A stretch of DNA of 64,000 bases, from assembly GCA_017979445.1 (NCBI GenBank), contig CM030715.1:33539756-33603755 (forward strand), written 5' to 3'. Each line of letters begins with the position of its first letter. Within the stretch, counting starts at the first letter, position 1. The DNA is from Akebia trifoliata. Taxonomy: Eukaryota; Streptophyta; Magnoliopsida; Ranunculales; Lardizabalaceae. Positions 35,368 to 47,360 of the stretch are shown here, one piece after another. The notes beneath the pieces are model-generated. The model was not told where the DNA came from, did no database searches, and worked only from the letters and a program-made list of their open reading frames with translations. Made by a program: the position numbers and the translations under genes.

Positions 35368-36634
35368 CTTTTGACGTGTCAACATTTCATTGGTTTTGTT
35401 GGAGCGTTAGAAAGTCTCTGAAATACGTTGCTACTAAGCACGACACAAGGTCGAAAATAAAAGTTAACCGTCCTTAAGTATGAGATAAACCTAGTCTGAT
35501 TATTTTTCTGAATGTATGATATCGTTTGATCAGGTCTTGATGGAAATATAAATGCACTTGTCTGTCATGAGATAGTTCGTGACGAACTTAATTGGGTACC
35601 TCATTTATACTCCACACTTCATTGTCTCATTGGTTGTTGGACCTTAGGAAAAATACTCCAATAGAATGCATGCAAGACGTCACGGCCAACGTCATTGTCT
35701 CATTGGTTGTTGGACATTTTTTGTAAATCACTTTTGATGGGGTTAGAAGTTTTGGAATAGGCTGATTTTTTGTGAGGATGATCTCTACGGTGAAGAGATC
35801 ATCCTCATAAAAAAATCAGTTCATTTTTAAACTTCTAACCTTAATTTACAAGTTGAAGAATCGTGGACCATCATATTTTTGTAAATCACTTTTGATGGGG
35901 TTAGAAGTTTTGGAATGGGCTGATTTTTAGTGAGGATGATGTCCTCATCATAGAGATCATCCTCACAAAAAATCAGCTCATTCCAAAACTTCTAACCCAT
36001 GTTTTGAAAAATATTTGGCAAGATGTTTGGCAAACTTTAGGGTTGCTGAACCGGCCGCTATATATATATATATTTCGTGGGCACAAAGGTTGGAATTGCG
36101 CTTGGGAACTGGAGCAATTTATTAGGCCCCTTGCATTTATAAAACTATTCAGACCTCCTTTGAGCATTTGATGAACATTATTAGCCTCTTGGAAACATTA
36201 ACCTAATCCCATTGACAAATAAATAATCCTTGATTAACATTATATTGAGCCTGGTCTAGGAAAAACTTGTTTAAGACAGCGTTGCACCAATTTTTTAATA
36301 AATCGGATAAAGTATCTCTTTCAATTTCTATTAATTCAAGCCGAGACGTTTTGGTTATTAGGGATATATATATATATATAACAATGACAAAAAGTTGATG
36401 TTGGATTAAGGAAGAGTCATGATTTTCTAACTCACCCTCTGACAAATTCCCATCAAACTCTCCTCACATGATTGTGCATAAAATCATAAATTTTCTCGGG
36501 ATACACAATTGCACATCTCTATAACATAGTGCAGTTATTTATTTCAAGGAAAAAAATTATGGTTCTAGCACTAAGTGGGGGGAGTTTATTAGGGGGGGGG
36601 GGGGTGGAGTCAATTTATCATTATTCTAGAGAGA
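35368..36634 (+). repeat. Module, hairpin MITEs and long SDR promoter before pseudogene G4
   Basis: The conserved module at about 35,590-35,690 carries one change in its core (CACACTTCATTG). It is followed by two hairpin stems (35,740-35,995) ending next to a (TA)n run at 36,059, and by the 'long' SDR promoter as at 3.5-4.0 kb. G tracts are expanded near 36,589-36,604. No exon is present. Confidence 0.55.
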
Positions 36635-36853
36635 TTTTTTTTTTTTTTTCTTTTTGATAACGAAGGATATTCGGGTCAACTTGTGCACACCAGACTAGTC
36701 CCTACGCCCTACACCCAGGCTTTACTCCACTTAAGTGAAATAGTGCATAGTCACCAAGATTTTTTATGGGAAGTGGGATTCAAACTTGAGATCAAAGAAG
36801 GAGCAGACTCCTTGACCCCAGGTTGGTACTATTCAGCCACCCCCTTGGTGGTT
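36635..36853 (-). mobile_element. tRNA-derived SINE, - strand
   Basis: On the - strand it starts AACCACCAAGGGGGTGGCTG, has a box A-like TGGCTGAATAGTACC and a box B-like GTTTGAATCCC, continues to GACCCGAATATCCTTC and ends in a poly(A) (T run at 36,635 on the + strand). A second copy is at 63,749-63,967. The flanking bases fit a target duplication around ATTCTAAAGAGA, and the site is unoccupied upstream of G1. Confidence 0.7.
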
Positions 36854-36860
36854 ACTCTAA

Positions 36861-39800
36861 CACTGTGTTTGGATTGAGGGAAAGGGAGGGAAGGGAAGAG
36901 AAAATATGCTATTTTCTCTTCCTTTCTCCTGTTTGGATTGTTAAGTAAGGAGGGAAGAGAAGAAAAACGGAGGGAAGGGAAGGGAAAAAGTACTGAATTT
37001 TGTTCCCTCCAAAAGTGGAGAGACGAGGAGGGAAGGGAAGGGAATAAATTTATATTCCAAATTTACCCTCATCATTTTCAAAATTTCCTAAGAAATATGA
37101 TATTGGCAGGTCAATTATTACTAGTTACACCCCAAGTAATAAAACAACTTATCTAATTTCAGAAGCCCAAGTAGAGAACGAAGGAGCCGAACTCGAACTC
37201 GTGTGGGAGACGACCTCTCTCTCTCTCATTCTTCTAGTTTTCTTCAAGAAACACTTTTCAACGGCACTCACCTTTCTCTTCTTCAACCCCACACACCTTT
37301 TTCTTCTCCTTCTTTTTTTCAAAAATCCTGAAAATCAAATTTAATCTGATTTCAGAAACCCTAGAGGTGCAGAACGAAGAAGCCGAACGTAGGAGAAGAC
37401 TTGAGGTATCCTCTCTCTCTCATTCTTTTGGTTTTCTTCAAGAAACCCTCTTCAACGGTACACACCTTCCTCTTCTTCTTCTTTTTTTGAAAATCCTCAC
37501 TCTTTATTTTTGTTTTTTTTTTTGTAATAGTGGGAAATTATCATCTTCGATTTACAAAAATATTTTTGCTGAAGAATAATTATAATTATAAGAATACCCT
37601 TATATCAATTTGTATTTCAAGTAACATATCGATATGTAGTCTTAACACTGTTTTCATGTTTATTGATATATGCAAATGATTATCTATACATTTATTCCAA
37701 AGAAAAGCAAAAAAAAAAAAAAAAAAAAACAAGCTCTATAAAAAAGCATAAAAGGTAGAATTTGTCTTCGTTTTATATTATTCATTATTCTTGGGTTTTT
37801 TTTATTAGCTTGTACTTTATGTAGAGTAATGATGCTGTTTCGATCGTTCATCATGTTGGTTCTATTAAAATCCACTCTCATGCTTGTAAAGGTTATTAAG
37901 AGCAACCTTGGTCTCTTTTTGTTAAGACACTTAAGATGTATTTTAGGCCTTTTGTCATTCATTATTATTTGTGTTCATGATGTGAATCGAGTAAATGATA
38001 TGCAACTTGTAGAATGGTCATGACCTTAAGATTGTGCCAATCAGGCAGTAGTTACATTCTGATAATGAGCTAGTACGTGGATGAATAGGCTGTAAAGAAA
38101 TAAGTAATATGCCCATACGTTGGAATGATAGGATTGCTAGATTGGTAAAATTATGGGGATGACCCTTCTAATGACCAGTTTAACACATGTTTTGGTTTCA
38201 TGATGCATGCAATGCACTGTGCTTGGTGCTTGCACCAATCAGGCAATAATTCTTTTCTGATAATGAGCTAAGATATGGATGGATCGATAGTAACAAGGTC
38301 ATGGGAATGTGCTGGTATGTTGGAGTAGTAGGCATGTTAGATTGGTAAACTTCTGGGTATAATCCTTCTAAGGACCAGCTTAACAGCAACAAAAAAAAAA
38401 AGAAAAAAGAAAGAGACCTTATATTGGCATCCCAACCTTCTCAACATTGTACAAACGGATTGTTTTTTGGCATTTATAATCGGCATGGTGGTGCAAACTT
38501 ATTGTGTTGTTGGATTGGATGTAGATTTAACTTGACTCATATGTATAACATATGTAATACATAAAGAAATAAAAAAATAAAAAATAAAAATTTAAGAAAT
38601 TATTATCTTTTTAGGATGTGTTTCTCCCGTAATTCCGGAGCTGGAGGTGATGTTTCCTCTACGAACATTCAAAGATCTACCTCCCCTAGGCCTTCCGAAG
38701 TTTGTGTTACTTCACATTCAGAACATGCTTTTCAGGCATTTTCAATGTTGCAAAACAGTCCTGAAGTTCAACTGTGAACTTGACCTTTTATCAACAAATG
38801 TTTATTGGAGTATGTTGTTTGTGTTTCTGGGTGTATACTTTTTGATACCTTAGATCAAAACAGAGGTTCAGCAAATATATTTTTTTATTGAGAAATCTTT
38901 GAATGTGTACTTCGGTTAGGGAATTGGTTCTTGATGTCATATGTATTCATGCAATTCTTCATTAACTATTCTTAAAGGGTTTTTTTTTTTCAAATTTAAT
39001 TATGAAGAATATTTGTTTGTAAATGCACAATTATCTCTCTCAATGACTTGTATCAACTTGATCCTGTGAAGGAACTCAAAGTAAGAGAATTTGAGTTTTA
39101 TTCATTAAATTCTCTTATTTTATTAGCTAAGTCTTTAAATCCTGATGCCCATTTGATCTTGTTGAGATATCTACTCTAGGAGATGCCATATCCTTTAAAA
39201 GAAAAAAAAGAAAAGTGAAGGCCTCCCACAATGCTATAGGTTTATTTCCACTTGTCATTGATCCACCAACCCCAAAAACGCTTACTTACGTTCTCCTTTT
39301 ATTTCAACTCCAATTAGCTAGATGGACCTGGAATTTCTGACTAGCAACCATTAAAGAAGGATTGGTCCACATTTTGTATCCCTGATAATTTCCTTCCGTT
39401 TAATTGGAGTTGAAGTGTACTCTGATTATACCAAAGGGAAAACGAAAATTGTACATCATAACAATATGACGAAATATTCTTTAGGCCGCAGAAAGCTGGC
39501 CCATCTAAAATGGCTGTAGGAGGAATGATGGTATCAAGATAGATGAGTGGAAAGACTAGGAAAGATGAAATAAAAGTGAGAACAACCCGATGAATTTAGT
39601 AGTAACCTTATTAGAAGAGGTAAAAAAATTCAATTAAGATGGTTTTGGCTTGTCTAACTAAGACTAGCAATGCTGGTTGAAGGTTCTAAACAGAGAAGAA
39701 GGCTGAAAGTGACATAAATTATGAGTTGTTCCAAAATATCAAAGACTCATGCCTTGACGTAAGATTTAGATCTAGATAGAATTGAATGGAAAATAATGAT

Positions 39801-42024
39801 TCACTGATTACAGATGGCCAATGTGATTCATGTTCTCATCCGAATGATGTGGTTTTGTTCTGTTTGCAGAATGTTGTTGCCTCGCTGACCTCTAATAAAA
39901 ATGTCTAGGAAGCTGTGATGACGAACGAGAAGGTTATGGAGTTATATAAAATTATGCTATTTATAAACTCTTTTTCATATTTGTGTTCTTAAATACTGAT
40001 TGCATTGTGGTTGTTCTACTTCTACTCCAGAAATGAACAAGAACATGGGCGGATCTACATTAAGAATTGAGGATGAGAAAAGTCCAGAAAATAATCCTGA
40101 TATTGGAGAACCATTTGGAAGCTCGGCCATGAGTTTGATGCAACGATCAAGTTAAGAGTGTTGGCAATGGTGAAAAATCTATCAGAGTTGTTTCATTGCA
40201 TCCATATAAATCCAATCGAGGGAAATAGCTATGGAAACAATATATGGAAAGACCCGACCACAGGAACTGTTCTTGTGGTACTGGCAATGGCAACAATTAT
40301 GGTGGTTATGGGGAAGCGGGTATAGAGCTTAATCTGTGAATGCAATGTATACACAAACTTGTAACTTAAATGTTTTTGTTGAGACATGTTTGGTTTCCAA
40401 TTCCAACGTCACGGAAAAAATCGTGTCTATACACGGTAGTTCAAGTTTGTAGCAATGAAATATTGTTGTTCCCCAAAGTGATATATGATTCATTTCAAGT
40501 ACCTCTTGAGACCTCTCTAAGAAATCATGTTATTATGTGTTCCCAAATATCCTATCTTTTTCTTTGTGATTTTAAGATTGCTTAGAAGATAACGAGTTGA
40601 GGTTGAAGTCCTAGTACAAACAATTTTTACACTAAAATGAGGAACAGGGGGGTCAACAATGGGTTGAGATGAATGTTAATAAATTACCCAAAAGGTAATC
40701 TCTGTCATCCCGTTCATCTTTCTCTAGGTATTTGTAATCTTTTAATATTCATTCTTTTTCTTTTTCAAGGAGGAGATATTTAGTGTATGCTTGTATTGCT
40801 ACTAGGTATTTCATTTATAATTCCATTAATTGGAGTCTTAAAGGGTTGGTGTGAAAATAGAAGTTCTCATTTTTAATTACATTTGTAAATTAGCTTGACA
40901 AACAAATGGAATATCAAGCAGAACAAACCAGAACTTGAACACTAGCTATACATGGTTCTTAACCACAGTGACAAAGTCACGGTTTGAGAATAATTCGACC
41001 AGAGAAAGCTTTGGAAACAGCGGGAAAACATTGGATAACTTTAAAAGTAAAAATGATAAGAAAAAACAAAAATGATATGTGATTTTTTTTTTTTAAATCC
41101 TTGATTAAATCATGATTAATCATGACTTTTTTCAAAAACTTTGTGATGATTTAATCGATAACTATTTAAATCATGATTTAATTGAGATCTTTAAAAAAAA
41201 AAACTCAGATTTTATCACTATGTTCTTAAGTACATTATAGCAAATATTCCTTAATTTTGTGGATTTTCCTTACAACCCGAAGGACGAATTACAATTAGAC
41301 AAAACTTGGTGCATTAAACTACAAGTTGAAAAATCTGAAACCATTTAAGAAAACCCTAAATTATCCTTGAAAGTAAGAAATCTCGAGTATTTATCATAAA
41401 ATCATTCAAGAAAACAAAAAGTAGAACTTATTAGACATAAAAACAGCACCTTGAGAGCCAAAGTGACTTCTTCCTGCCTTTCAAGCTCAGTGAGACAACA
41501 ATCATGTCCATCTTCAAGAACCTCAATACATGCATTTTGATGAATTTATTGAGCTTCTCTTCATCATCTTTGAACCTTTTAAGACCCAAAATTCCAAAAA
41601 GAGCTGTTTTGTAGATTATATCCTATGGCATTGGATCATGGTTTTAAAGTTGAAGTTACTTTATTTTGGAAAGAAATAAAAAATATCTATTTAATATTAC
41701 ATTTTTGGATCCGATTAATTTAACCCGACCGTTTCAATTTTTAAAATATTTCTTAGAACAAAGAAGGTCAAATGAGTTTAGGTGTTTATATTTTGTATCA
41801 TTGTGCAAGTAGAATTTTGTTTTTTAGACTATGAAGGGTATAATTGTCATTTGACAGTAATAATTTCTTTTCTCTTCTCTTATGAATCCTAACCAAACAG
41901 TAGAAACTTGACTTTTTCTCTTCTCTTCTCTTTCAATCCAAACAGGGTGAAGAGAAACTTCCCTTCCCTTCCCTTCCCTTAATGAGTTTCTCTTCCCTCC
42001 CCTTCCCTCAATACAAACACAGCC
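36861..42024. mobile_element. 5.2 kb TIR element (PIF/Harbinger-like) carrying a decayed host gene
   Basis: TAA lies on both sides (36,858-36,860 and 42,025-42,027). The ends are inverted and purine-rich: CACTGTGTTTGGATTGAGGG at left and, on the - strand, GGCTGTGTTTGTATTGAGGG at right, each followed by a GGGAGGGAAGRGAA tract. A 3-base TAA duplication and a G(G/C)CTGTTTGG-like end are features of PIF/Harbinger elements. I see no transposase or Myb-like frame. Inside are two internal duplications (about 37,158-37,310 / 37,351-37,490, and 38,030-38,195 / 38,225-38,390) and remnants of a plant gene on the + strand. It sits inside the right-hand target duplication of the SINE. Confidence 0.6.
38616..40335 (+). 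pseudogene. Decayed gene of an uncharacterised plant protein family inside the TIR element
   Basis: Three coding traces lie in order with plant-like splice borders. First, 38,616-38,777 (after TTTTTAG) has DVSSTNIQRS and AFQAFSMLQNSPEVQ. Second, 39,870 onward (after TTTGCAG) reads NVVASLTSNKNV, then a stop (39,906-39,908), then EAVMTNEKVMEL. Third, about 40,033-40,335 has LRVLAMVKNLSELFHCI and a hydrophobic end (LVVLAMATIMVVMGKR). The order (Ser-rich start, 'AF.AF..LQNSP.VQ', 'VWEAVM.NE', hydrophobic C-terminus) matches an uncharacterised family I recall from plant genomes, known only by predicted proteins. The in-frame stop and frame changes make it a pseudogene. A UTR-like GAAACCCTAGAGGTGCAG lies upstream at 37,356. 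Confidence 0.4.
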
Positions 42025-42116
42025 TAAAGAGAAATCACACCCCAATATTATTGATCAAGTCAAGGGTGTCTTATAAATTTATAAAAGTATAAGAAATCAC
42101 ACCCCAATATTATTGA
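42025..42116 (+). repeat. Remnant of SDR promoter with short tandem duplication
   Basis: AGAAATCACACCCCAATATT recurs after only about 65 bases (42,029 and 42,091). The first copy continues the promoter as in G1 (ATAAATTTATAAAAGTATAAG). The second runs into unrelated DNA, so the promoter core of G4 is missing. Confidence 0.5.
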
Positions 42117-42309
42117 CTATGCTTTTGCATCTCATAAAATGCATATGAGAATCCATAACATCTGAAGATAGTGACAAAAAAAAAATTAATATAAAAAAAT
42201 AGCAATGCAAAGATACTATATAACATAGTTGAAAAGCCCAGTTCACACATCTATGCTCATGTCTTATAGTTTGTGAAAAAACAACATTATAATAATTTTC
42301 AATACTCAC

Positions 42310-42404
42310 GATGGCGTATACATGGGTTTTCCAGCCTCAAGACGTACCATAACACAATTCTCCATAGAAGTGCGAAGCGACATACTCTTTATTTCAGAAT
42401 AGGC
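42310..42404 (-). pseudogene. Isolated exon-like segment, family not recognised
   Basis: On the - strand there is a 95-base open segment between a good acceptor (GGTTATGCAG) and donor (GTGAGT). It reads AYSEIKSMSLRTS, then MENCVMVRLEAGKPMYTP. The clean splice borders and even composition suggest a real exon of a captured gene. I do not recognise the family. The FtsZ exon upstream on the same strand may or may not be from the same gene. Confidence 0.35.
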
Positions 42405-42690
42405 CTGCATAACCCTCAGTAAGTTATGTAACCCAATCCTATTTGGATTCTTAGCTGCATTTTGATTTAAATGTTGGATTTAATCACTTATTGTCAAGCA
42501 TTATGGATAAATCAGGGTGATTCAGACATCATGGACGGATGATCCAATATGAATAATGATGACACACTTATTGTCATTCCAAATGATAAGTTGTTAACCG
42601 CGGAAGTATATCATCAGCCAACCCAAACCATTAAGAAAAAGAAAAAGAAAAAAGAAAAAAGATGGTAATAAAACATAATTGACAACTTAC

Positions 42691-42781
42691 TTGACCACTG
42701 AGACGGATCTATCACTGCCCCAAACATCAAGTTTGCAGCTGGATCGACAAGGTCATATATCACCCCTGCCGCAGCATTTAC
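42691..42781 (-). pseudogene. Captured exon of plastid FtsZ
   Basis: On the - strand an acceptor (CTTGTAG) is followed by VNAAAGVIYDLVDP and AANLMFGAVIDPS, then a donor (GTAAGT). This is the conserved segment of plant FtsZ (V-N-x-A-A-x-x-I-Y-D-L-V-D-P-x-A-N-L-I-F-G-A-V) in the C-terminal domain of the tubulin-like chloroplast division GTPase. Near the 3' end a 2-base deletion puts LSGQ out of frame. One exon alone cannot encode a working protein. Confidence 0.75.
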
Positions 42782-43765
42782 CTACAAGAAATCAGATTCA
42801 GACAATAGAAACATCAACAGAGGTATTACAAGAAACTGTCACATATAAGAAGCTAAGACACAAGTTTCTTTTTTTTTTTTTTTAAATATATTATTATCAT
42901 TGGTGTCACAAATGGGTATTTTAGCCATCAGGTTAAAAGTTGTTCAATCAGAGACATTGAGTTTGCTTACCTTATTCTTGAATTGAAAAGAGTTATAGGT
43001 TGTGCTATTAAAGGAGATCCCCAACACGATTTAATGGGCCAGGTGTGAAAAGCAACCACTAGAACATTAGCTTACTAGTGGCAAGGCCTCATACATGTCA
43101 TTGTTCAAACTCGTGTTTACATACAAACAAACTATCTACGGAGTGTATATAGGAAAGAGAAAGGAATAGTTCGAACACCGAGTAAAGTGGGTGTACCTCA
43201 TACAAAGTTCAATCATTTCCACCAGTGAAATTGGTGGGGGAGCAGCACATTGATCTGAACCATGTGACCTATGGTGATGTTTTTCATTTGGTTTCTGACC
43301 TAACATAAAACCAACACCACTCCACCAATCAAAAAATAAAAATAAAACCAACTCTATGACCCTAACTGATCAATTGCTTTCTTTTGGTTGATGGAAAACC
43401 ATATGATCACTTCTCATCTACAAAACAGATCAGTTTACTGGATGTTTATGCTCATAAGATCGGTTTGATACTTAGACAGTGGGCCAGTCACTATGAGGTG
43501 CACCTGTTCAATCAAATTTCCAAATGCCTAAGAACAGTGCATCTGTGTGCATTAGTGCAGATGACTGCCTCACCTAGGCCCAAAACAAACTCGTTTGGTT
43601 GATCATAACCATATATATATATATTATGTAGAGGTCTTCTTGGGCTACTGGAATACCTTACCATCCCAAATAGTGGAACAAGTTGTCTGGTTCCAGTAAT
43701 TTGATCAATCTATTTTCATGTGGAGAGGTCTGATGAACAATTCTTGATTTTGATGTTGCAACTAC

Positions 43766-44036
43766 ATTGAGAAAAAGACAGAACACTGGCATCCTGCTCC
43801 AATGGTTGTTGTGAGGGATGTGGAGGATATGAACAGGCTGAAGTTGTCAGTGTGGCCAACCATCGAATGAATCACCAGGACACGGGCAAAAGATGGGTAA
43901 GGAGGGCTCTCTTGGTTGACGAGTTGATCAAAATTTTCACGGACCTTGACATCGAGTATCGCTTGTTGCCTTATGATGTCAATGTCTGAAACCTGCCAGC
44001 TTTGACCTCAACTCAACTTCCCTCGAACTGGACTGC
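43766..44036 (+). pseudogene. Captured C-terminal exon of an MSL-type mechanosensitive channel
   Basis: The frames read IEKKTEHWHPAPMVVVRD and VEDMNRLKLSV, then after a frame change ANHRMNHQDTGKRWVRR, ALLVDELIKIFTDLDIEYRL and LPYDVNV, a TGA, then NLPALTSTQLPSNW. This is the cytosolic C-terminus of plant MscS-like channels of the MSL4-10 type. A frameshift near 43,857 and an in-frame stop near 43,986 show it is dead. The sequence upstream (43,384-43,603, open) could hold more of the gene, but I cannot match it. Confidence 0.75.
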
Positions 44037-45710
44037 TTTATTCAGCTGAGACTGCACAGATACATTAATGGTCGTTCAAGCCACCCAAGAGAGACATGAG
44101 CAGCACTGATCTCGGTAGTAGAATTTATGGGGTACTGAAATTATGTTTAGTAGAATCCGTTACTATTAGGTCAGTAGTAGAGTTTATTACTTGATAAAAA
44201 TCAGATTTGTAACATGTACCTACACTAGAGAGCACATTTTAATTGGAAAAAAGGATTGATCGAAAAAGACATTAGAAAGAGAAGAAAAAATATATAAAAG
44301 AGACCTTGTCTGTTACACCAGAATCTAATGTAATGTTTTTTAATCCAAAATCTTGTTAATACAGGGGGCTCAGTGGACATAAAGAGGAAGAAATTGAGGA
44401 AGTAAAGGATTTTATTTAGAAATAAATAAGAGAAAGATAAAGTTATGTGTGCACCTCCACATCAGCAATGTGAGAATCGATGTCAATTTTAATGTTTCTC
44501 CAACACGACTCCTTTAGTTATAAAGTCATGAAAATTTGACTAAAAAAATATTTATGGTTTTGTGCCATGGATAAACTACAAATTGACACTAAATACAAGG
44601 AACCTGCATGATCAGTAAAAGATTTATAAACTACAAATTTGTTGCAGAAAAAAACAGGAAGCACCCTGCAGTATTGATGAAACATCAAGCAAAGCTTTTA
44701 CTTTGAACGAATGGCCATCCAACTTTGACTCCAAAAATCATGGTTGAACCAAGATAGCTAGGTTAAAAATCCCCTCGTAACTCAAGGGATTAGGAAAAAC
44801 CCTCATGTGAAGGAGATCTCAGGATCGAGTAAAAAAAAAGACTGTAAGTACTGTGGCATGTTTGTTGGATATCAGCCATTCACAACACATTGAGCAACCG
44901 ATATCTCATCCTATTCCTTGAACAACTCAATTTACTGATTTGGTATGAATATAGTATGCCTTACCCCATTGGCTAAGTAATAAGAATATTATTTAGCCAT
45001 TCAAATCTATCTTGATTCTTGAGCCATATCATCATAAAAACTACTAAATCATCTTGTTATTGATCTCTTATAATAAAGAAGCCCTCTAACTAGACTTCTA
45101 AAAGACAAACTAAAATAGATACTATTCTAAACAAATTAGGCAACGCTAAAATCATATTACAGTTGAGTTTTCATAGAAAATTTTCTACTAATAAAAAAAT
45201 ATGAGATCAAAATGGATACCATTCTTGGGGTAATGTTGTGATGTCCAAGCTTGATCTCAATATCCTCCAGTTTTTGCATTTGTGTGTTATTTAGACATAC
45301 CCTTCCACTTTAAGGTGAATGAACCACCAAGGGATGAATTGGATTCATTCTCAATTTCAGGATTGCCAGCATTTTGAACATTATATCACTTACTAGTTAC
45401 AAATGTTAACAATGAACAATCCAACTGGAAATATAACCAAAGGAAGCACACAAATTATTCCTACTTACATTAGAAAGGCAAAACAAGAGTTACTTCAATT
45501 TAGGACAATGATAACAAATAAGTCTTTCTTAAAACATCCAAGTCATTCAACAATTTAGATAGTAAAAGTTGTCATGCAAACTCTTAAGATTAGTAAATAT
45601 ATACAATAGAAGAACGTAGAAATGTCATACAAGGACAATATATTAACATTAATCCCAATAATATCCATGCCATCAAACAAGAAAAGACTTATGGTTCTGG
45701 TTGAACTCAC

Positions 45711-45905
45711 CTCAACATCATAGAACTTGAAGCATAATCAAGAGCTATCCAAGGAAAGCTTGGTTTCAAAAATTTCTGTAATGGTTGAATTGAGCTTTCC
45801 ATTGACACTCGGACCAAGCCCTCCAATGGATATCAATTCTCCATAAGTAGCTGACTCTTCAATTCCAACAAATAATATAGGTACTCCTCCATCCAACATT
45901 ACCCA
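45711..45905 (-). pseudogene. Captured exon of an MDL (MIF/D-DT-like) gene
   Basis: On the - strand the segment reads VMLDGGVPILFVGIEES, ATYGELISIGGLGPSVNGK and LNSTITEIFETKLSLDSS, a stop, then LCFKFYDVE and a donor GTGAGT. Plant MDL proteins (tautomerase-fold homologues of macrophage migration inhibitory factor) have this order (VP..FGG.E.PAAYGEL.SIGG...VN.KLS..I..ILETKL). The first exon, with the N-terminal Pro, was not found. The in-frame TGA confirms decay. Confidence 0.75.
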
Positions 45906-46958
45906 AGTATATGAAATAGTTATAAATCAATATGTTCATAGAAAAACACAATCCAACAACATTTGATCATTATAACCCAAATAGAGAAAGGATGTAAGCC
46001 ATACATAAAAAGAGCTATTGTTCCACACTAAAATGTTGGGATTAAAAAATTTGTAGAACAAAAGGGATTAAAAAGACAAGGCATCATGAAACAAGCTACC
46101 ACTGTGAACCTGGAGAGCTAAGAAAACCAAAGGATTTCTATAAACTAGAACGTTGACTCACTTTATTTGTTTGAAAAAAATAATTTGATTAACAGATGTT
46201 TTTAACTCTACAAAGATGCTAATTTACATACAACTAATCTATCAACAATGGTCTTTACGTTTATATTGTGTCTCTTATAAAAGCATGAGGAAACATGGTC
46301 TTCAACCCAAGTTGATCCAAAACAAACTTTAGATGAACTTGTTAGTGATTTGGGCCAACAAGTAAAGAGAAAATCCACTATAAACTTTCATGACTTAAAA
46401 CCAGGGTAAATAATGTAACAATTTGAGTTTAGAACTATGAGGAAACATGGTCTTAAACCCAAGTTGATTGGAAACCAACCTGAACCAAGAGTTAGTCATC
46501 AAGATTGAGCCACTATTTTGAGTATTAAAAAGGTTCCCAAACCACAATTTACATTATAGAAAATACTAGCTATGTGATTTCAATTTGGTTTTTCAAAGAA
46601 ACACACAATCTTCTACTCTTAAAAATTTGAGCTGTCATTCAAAATCCTAAAATTAATTGGAATTTTCCACAACGAAGATGAAAAACAATCTCAATCTTCT
46701 ACTTAAACATTTGCAAGTGGTTCGAAGTCACAACAGTCGGCAAGAAAATAAAAGTAGCATTTTTATCGAACCCCAAAGATAATCTTATAATTCTCTAATA
46801 GAAAAACCTTTCCAACAAATAGTCAAGATCATTATAGCCAAAAATTTTTTTAGTAAAGTAGACCTAAATTAAACAGAATTATGAGATTATCAGTGAATTT
46901 GATAAACACAAGAAACAATGGAAAAACCTACAAAATGAGGATGAAAACCATTGAAACC

Positions 46959-47360
46959 CTAGGTTTTTCTAATGCAATAAAGCCTGGAAATGTCAAGCAC
47001 AAAGAAAATTTTGAAACGAAAAAGATACATACAAAGAGATAGATTGGTTCCAATCAAAATTACCTCAAACACAGAACAATCGAAAGCTTTATACATTAAA
47101 TATGAAACCTCCTTGCTAAAAAAACCTTTGAGGATCGAGATAGATTGGTTGGATGGATGCTTTGGGTTACAATAATTGCGGATTTGAGAGCTGGAGAGGT
47201 GAGATCGATCGAGAGAGACAGAGAGAGATATCGAGCTATTCATCGAGAGAGACCAGAGAGAGAGAGAGAGAATAGAGAGAGACGCGGAGAATTTGCAAAA
47301 TTCGTGGTCTAATAGCCATAGAAATTGGATTTTTAAAATTCGTCGGGGCAGCCCCAACAA
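46959..47360 (-). other. UTR-like CT-rich stretch near the right end of the insertion
   Basis: On the - strand the region has long CTCTCTCT runs (47,200-47,280), as in plant 5' leaders, then a long T-rich stretch. The 133-residue open frame is of low complexity and I do not believe it codes. It could be the leader of the captured MDL-like gene, which runs in the same direction. Confidence 0.3.

Noticed and set aside
38030..38390. CRISPR-like or satellite repeat
   Set aside because: Only two imperfect copies of about 160 bases, no regular spacers. It is an internal duplication in the TIR element.
43136..43351. Transposase-like reading of 43.14-43.35 kb (a + strand stretch reading VKLVGEQHIDLNHVTYG)
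   Set aside because: A faint likeness to the N-terminal part of plant Mutator-like proteins is not enough. No catalytic motif or zinc finger follows, and the opposite strand is open too.
47200..47280. Microsatellite of special interest (GAGA tract)
   Set aside because: GAGA/CTCT runs are common in plant leaders, and the same type occurs before each SDR gene.
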